This document shows, one piece after another, positions 5,078 to 5,942 of a stretch of 5,942 nucleotides of DNA. Origin of the DNA: Acidobacteriota bacterium (GTDB lineage Bacteria > Acidobacteriota > Terriglobia > UBA7540); the NCBI GenBank assembly GCA_021828245.1, contig JAKASC010000155.1, positions 1 through 5,942 on the forward strand, in the 5' to 3' direction. Each line of letters starts with the position of its first letter. Positions within the stretch are counted from its first letter, which is position 1. The notes beneath the pieces were generated by a model, which saw only the letters and a program-made list of their open reading frames with translations, was not told the origin of the DNA and ran no database searches. Position numbers and translations under genes: made by a program.

Positions 5078-5942
5078 ATGTTTCTCAAGCGGCTTTGTAG
5101 CAGCAAAAGTTTGCTAGGTGTTGCAGTCATCGGGGCTGTTCTTTCTTTGCCCTTGTGCTCCAAGGTGGCTCAGGCGCAAACTTGGACGACTGGAGCGATC
5201 AGCGGCGTAGTAACAGATCCGAGCGGCGCAGTCATACCAGGCGCCACCGTAAGAGTGACGAGCATCGCCACGGGCGCGGTGCGCATCGTCACGACGGGCA
5301 GCGACGGCGCTTACTTGGTTGACCTGCTGACGCCGGGCCCGTATAAGGTTCACGTAGCGGCAAAGGGATTTGCGGCTAAGGACGTGGGGCCGATTTCGGT
5401 TCGCGTGAACGCGACGGCAGCCGTCAACGTGACCCTGCGAGTTGGCGAGGCGACGCAAACGGTTGAAGTGACCGCCGCTCCAGCCTTGATCCACACCAAC
5501 AATCCCAACACGACCGTTACGCTCTCTAAACAGCAACTGGACTCAATTCCGAACCCAGGAATGGACTTGAGCTATGAGATGAACTTTGTTCCTGGCGCCA
5601 ACATGAGCACGGGAGCCGGTTACGGGAACGTGGAAGTGAACGGCCTTCCGGCCACCTCGAACAACTTCACGATTGACGGCCTAAACGCCAACGATCCTTT
5701 CCTGAACCTCAACAACTCCGGGGCGACGAACTTGCAACTCGGCCTGGGGGCGATGAAGGAAGTCTCCGTCAGCACGCTCACTTACGCGGCCGACACGGGG
5801 CATTTAGGAGCGGCACAAGTTAATTATGTCACCAATTCCGGCACCAACCAATTTCATGGCAGCTTGATGGAGATGTGGAACGGCTCAAAGCTCAACTCGA
5901 CCGATTACTTCGTCAACGCCGACCAATTCTTGCCGGCGGCTT
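5078..5942 (+). CDS. TonB-dependent receptor, Oar-like, with N-terminal carboxypeptidase-regulatory-like domain (3' end outside window)
   Basis: The first 288 residues of an outer-membrane TonB-dependent receptor are present; the frame is open to the window end. Residues 1-33 are a signal peptide (MFLKRLCSSKSLLGV, hydrophobic core, cleavage likely after SKVAQA). Residues 39-122 form a carboxypeptidase-regulatory-like beta-sandwich: GAISGVVTDPSGAVIPGATV, then GSDGAYLVDLLTPGPYKVHV. A TonB-box-like stretch TQTVEVTAAPALI (126-138) leads into the plug domain, with LDSIPNPGMDLSYEMNFVPG, VEVNGLPATSNNFTIDGLNA (185-204) and AAQVNYVTNSGTNQFHGSLM near 248-265, the family's GG.VN..T.SGTN.FHGS signature. 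Family members typically exceed 1,000 residues, so most of the barrel is missing here. The substrate is unknown; relatives are implicated in uptake of large or complex organic molecules. A TTGACA box and strong ribosome site precede it. The family is abundant in Acidobacteriota. Confidence 0.93.
   Translation, partial: MFLKRLCSSKSLLGVAVIGAVLSLPLCSKVAQAQTWTTGAISGVVTDPSGAVIPGATVRVTSIATGAVRIVTTGSDGAYLVDLLTPGPYKVHVAAKGFAAKDVGPISVRVNATAAVNVTLRVGEATQTVEVTAAPALIHTNNPNTTVTLSKQQLDSIPNPGMDLSYEMNFVPGANMSTGAGYGNVEVNGLPATSNNFTIDGLNANDPFLNLNNSGATNLQLGLGAMKEVSVSTLTYAADTGHLGAAQVNYVTNSGTNQFHGSLMEMWNGSKLNSTDYFVNADQFLPAA

Noticed and set aside
4702..5163. 153-codon minus-strand open frame across the intergenic region and the receptor start
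   Set aside because: It covers the candidate promoter, ribosome site and signal peptide of the receptor, has no ribosome site of its own and no recognisable domain.

Overview
The window (58-60% GC by eye in its genes) looks like a piece of an Acidobacteriota genome. The main pointer is the gene entering at the right edge. It encodes an Oar-like TonB-dependent receptor whose mature N-terminus is a carboxypeptidase-regulatory-like domain of the GxISGxVTDPSGAVxPGA type, a receptor class greatly expanded in that phylum. The phylum call is an inference from protein style, not from a marker gene.

Layout, left to right. (1) Positions 1-1776, plus strand: the 3' part of a 2-oxoacid:ferredoxin oxidoreductase alpha subunit (korA-like) and, one base after its stop, the complete beta subunit (korB-like). 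Together they form a thiamine-diphosphate, [4Fe-4S] enzyme that oxidatively decarboxylates a 2-oxoacid (probably 2-oxoglutarate) to an acyl-CoA and reduces ferredoxin. (2) Positions 1777-2238: a gene-poor gap between convergent units. It holds a weak small ORF whose 3' part has coding-like codon composition, and a hairpin. (3) Positions 2239-4619, minus strand: an RlmI-type 23S rRNA m5C methyltransferase gene, followed (possibly with a 4-base ATGA overlap) by a gene for an exported, all-beta protein of unknown function with two transthyretin/carboxypeptidase-regulatory-like modules. (4) Positions 4620-5077: a divergent intergenic region with an unusually AT-rich block (29% GC over 4701-4800), inverted repeats, and a good TTGACA promoter element about 100 bases upstream of the receptor start. 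(5) Positions 5078-5942, plus strand: the first 288 codons of the TonB-dependent receptor, cut by the window end.

The genes form three independent units: central carbon/electron metabolism, rRNA modification with an envelope protein, and outer-membrane uptake. I see no CRISPR array, transposase, integrase, tRNA or rRNA, and no convincing new multi-gene system. The points most worth a second look are the tight pairing of an rRNA methyltransferase with an exported beta-sandwich protein, the AT-rich divergent promoter region, and the coding-like tail in the korB downstream gap.
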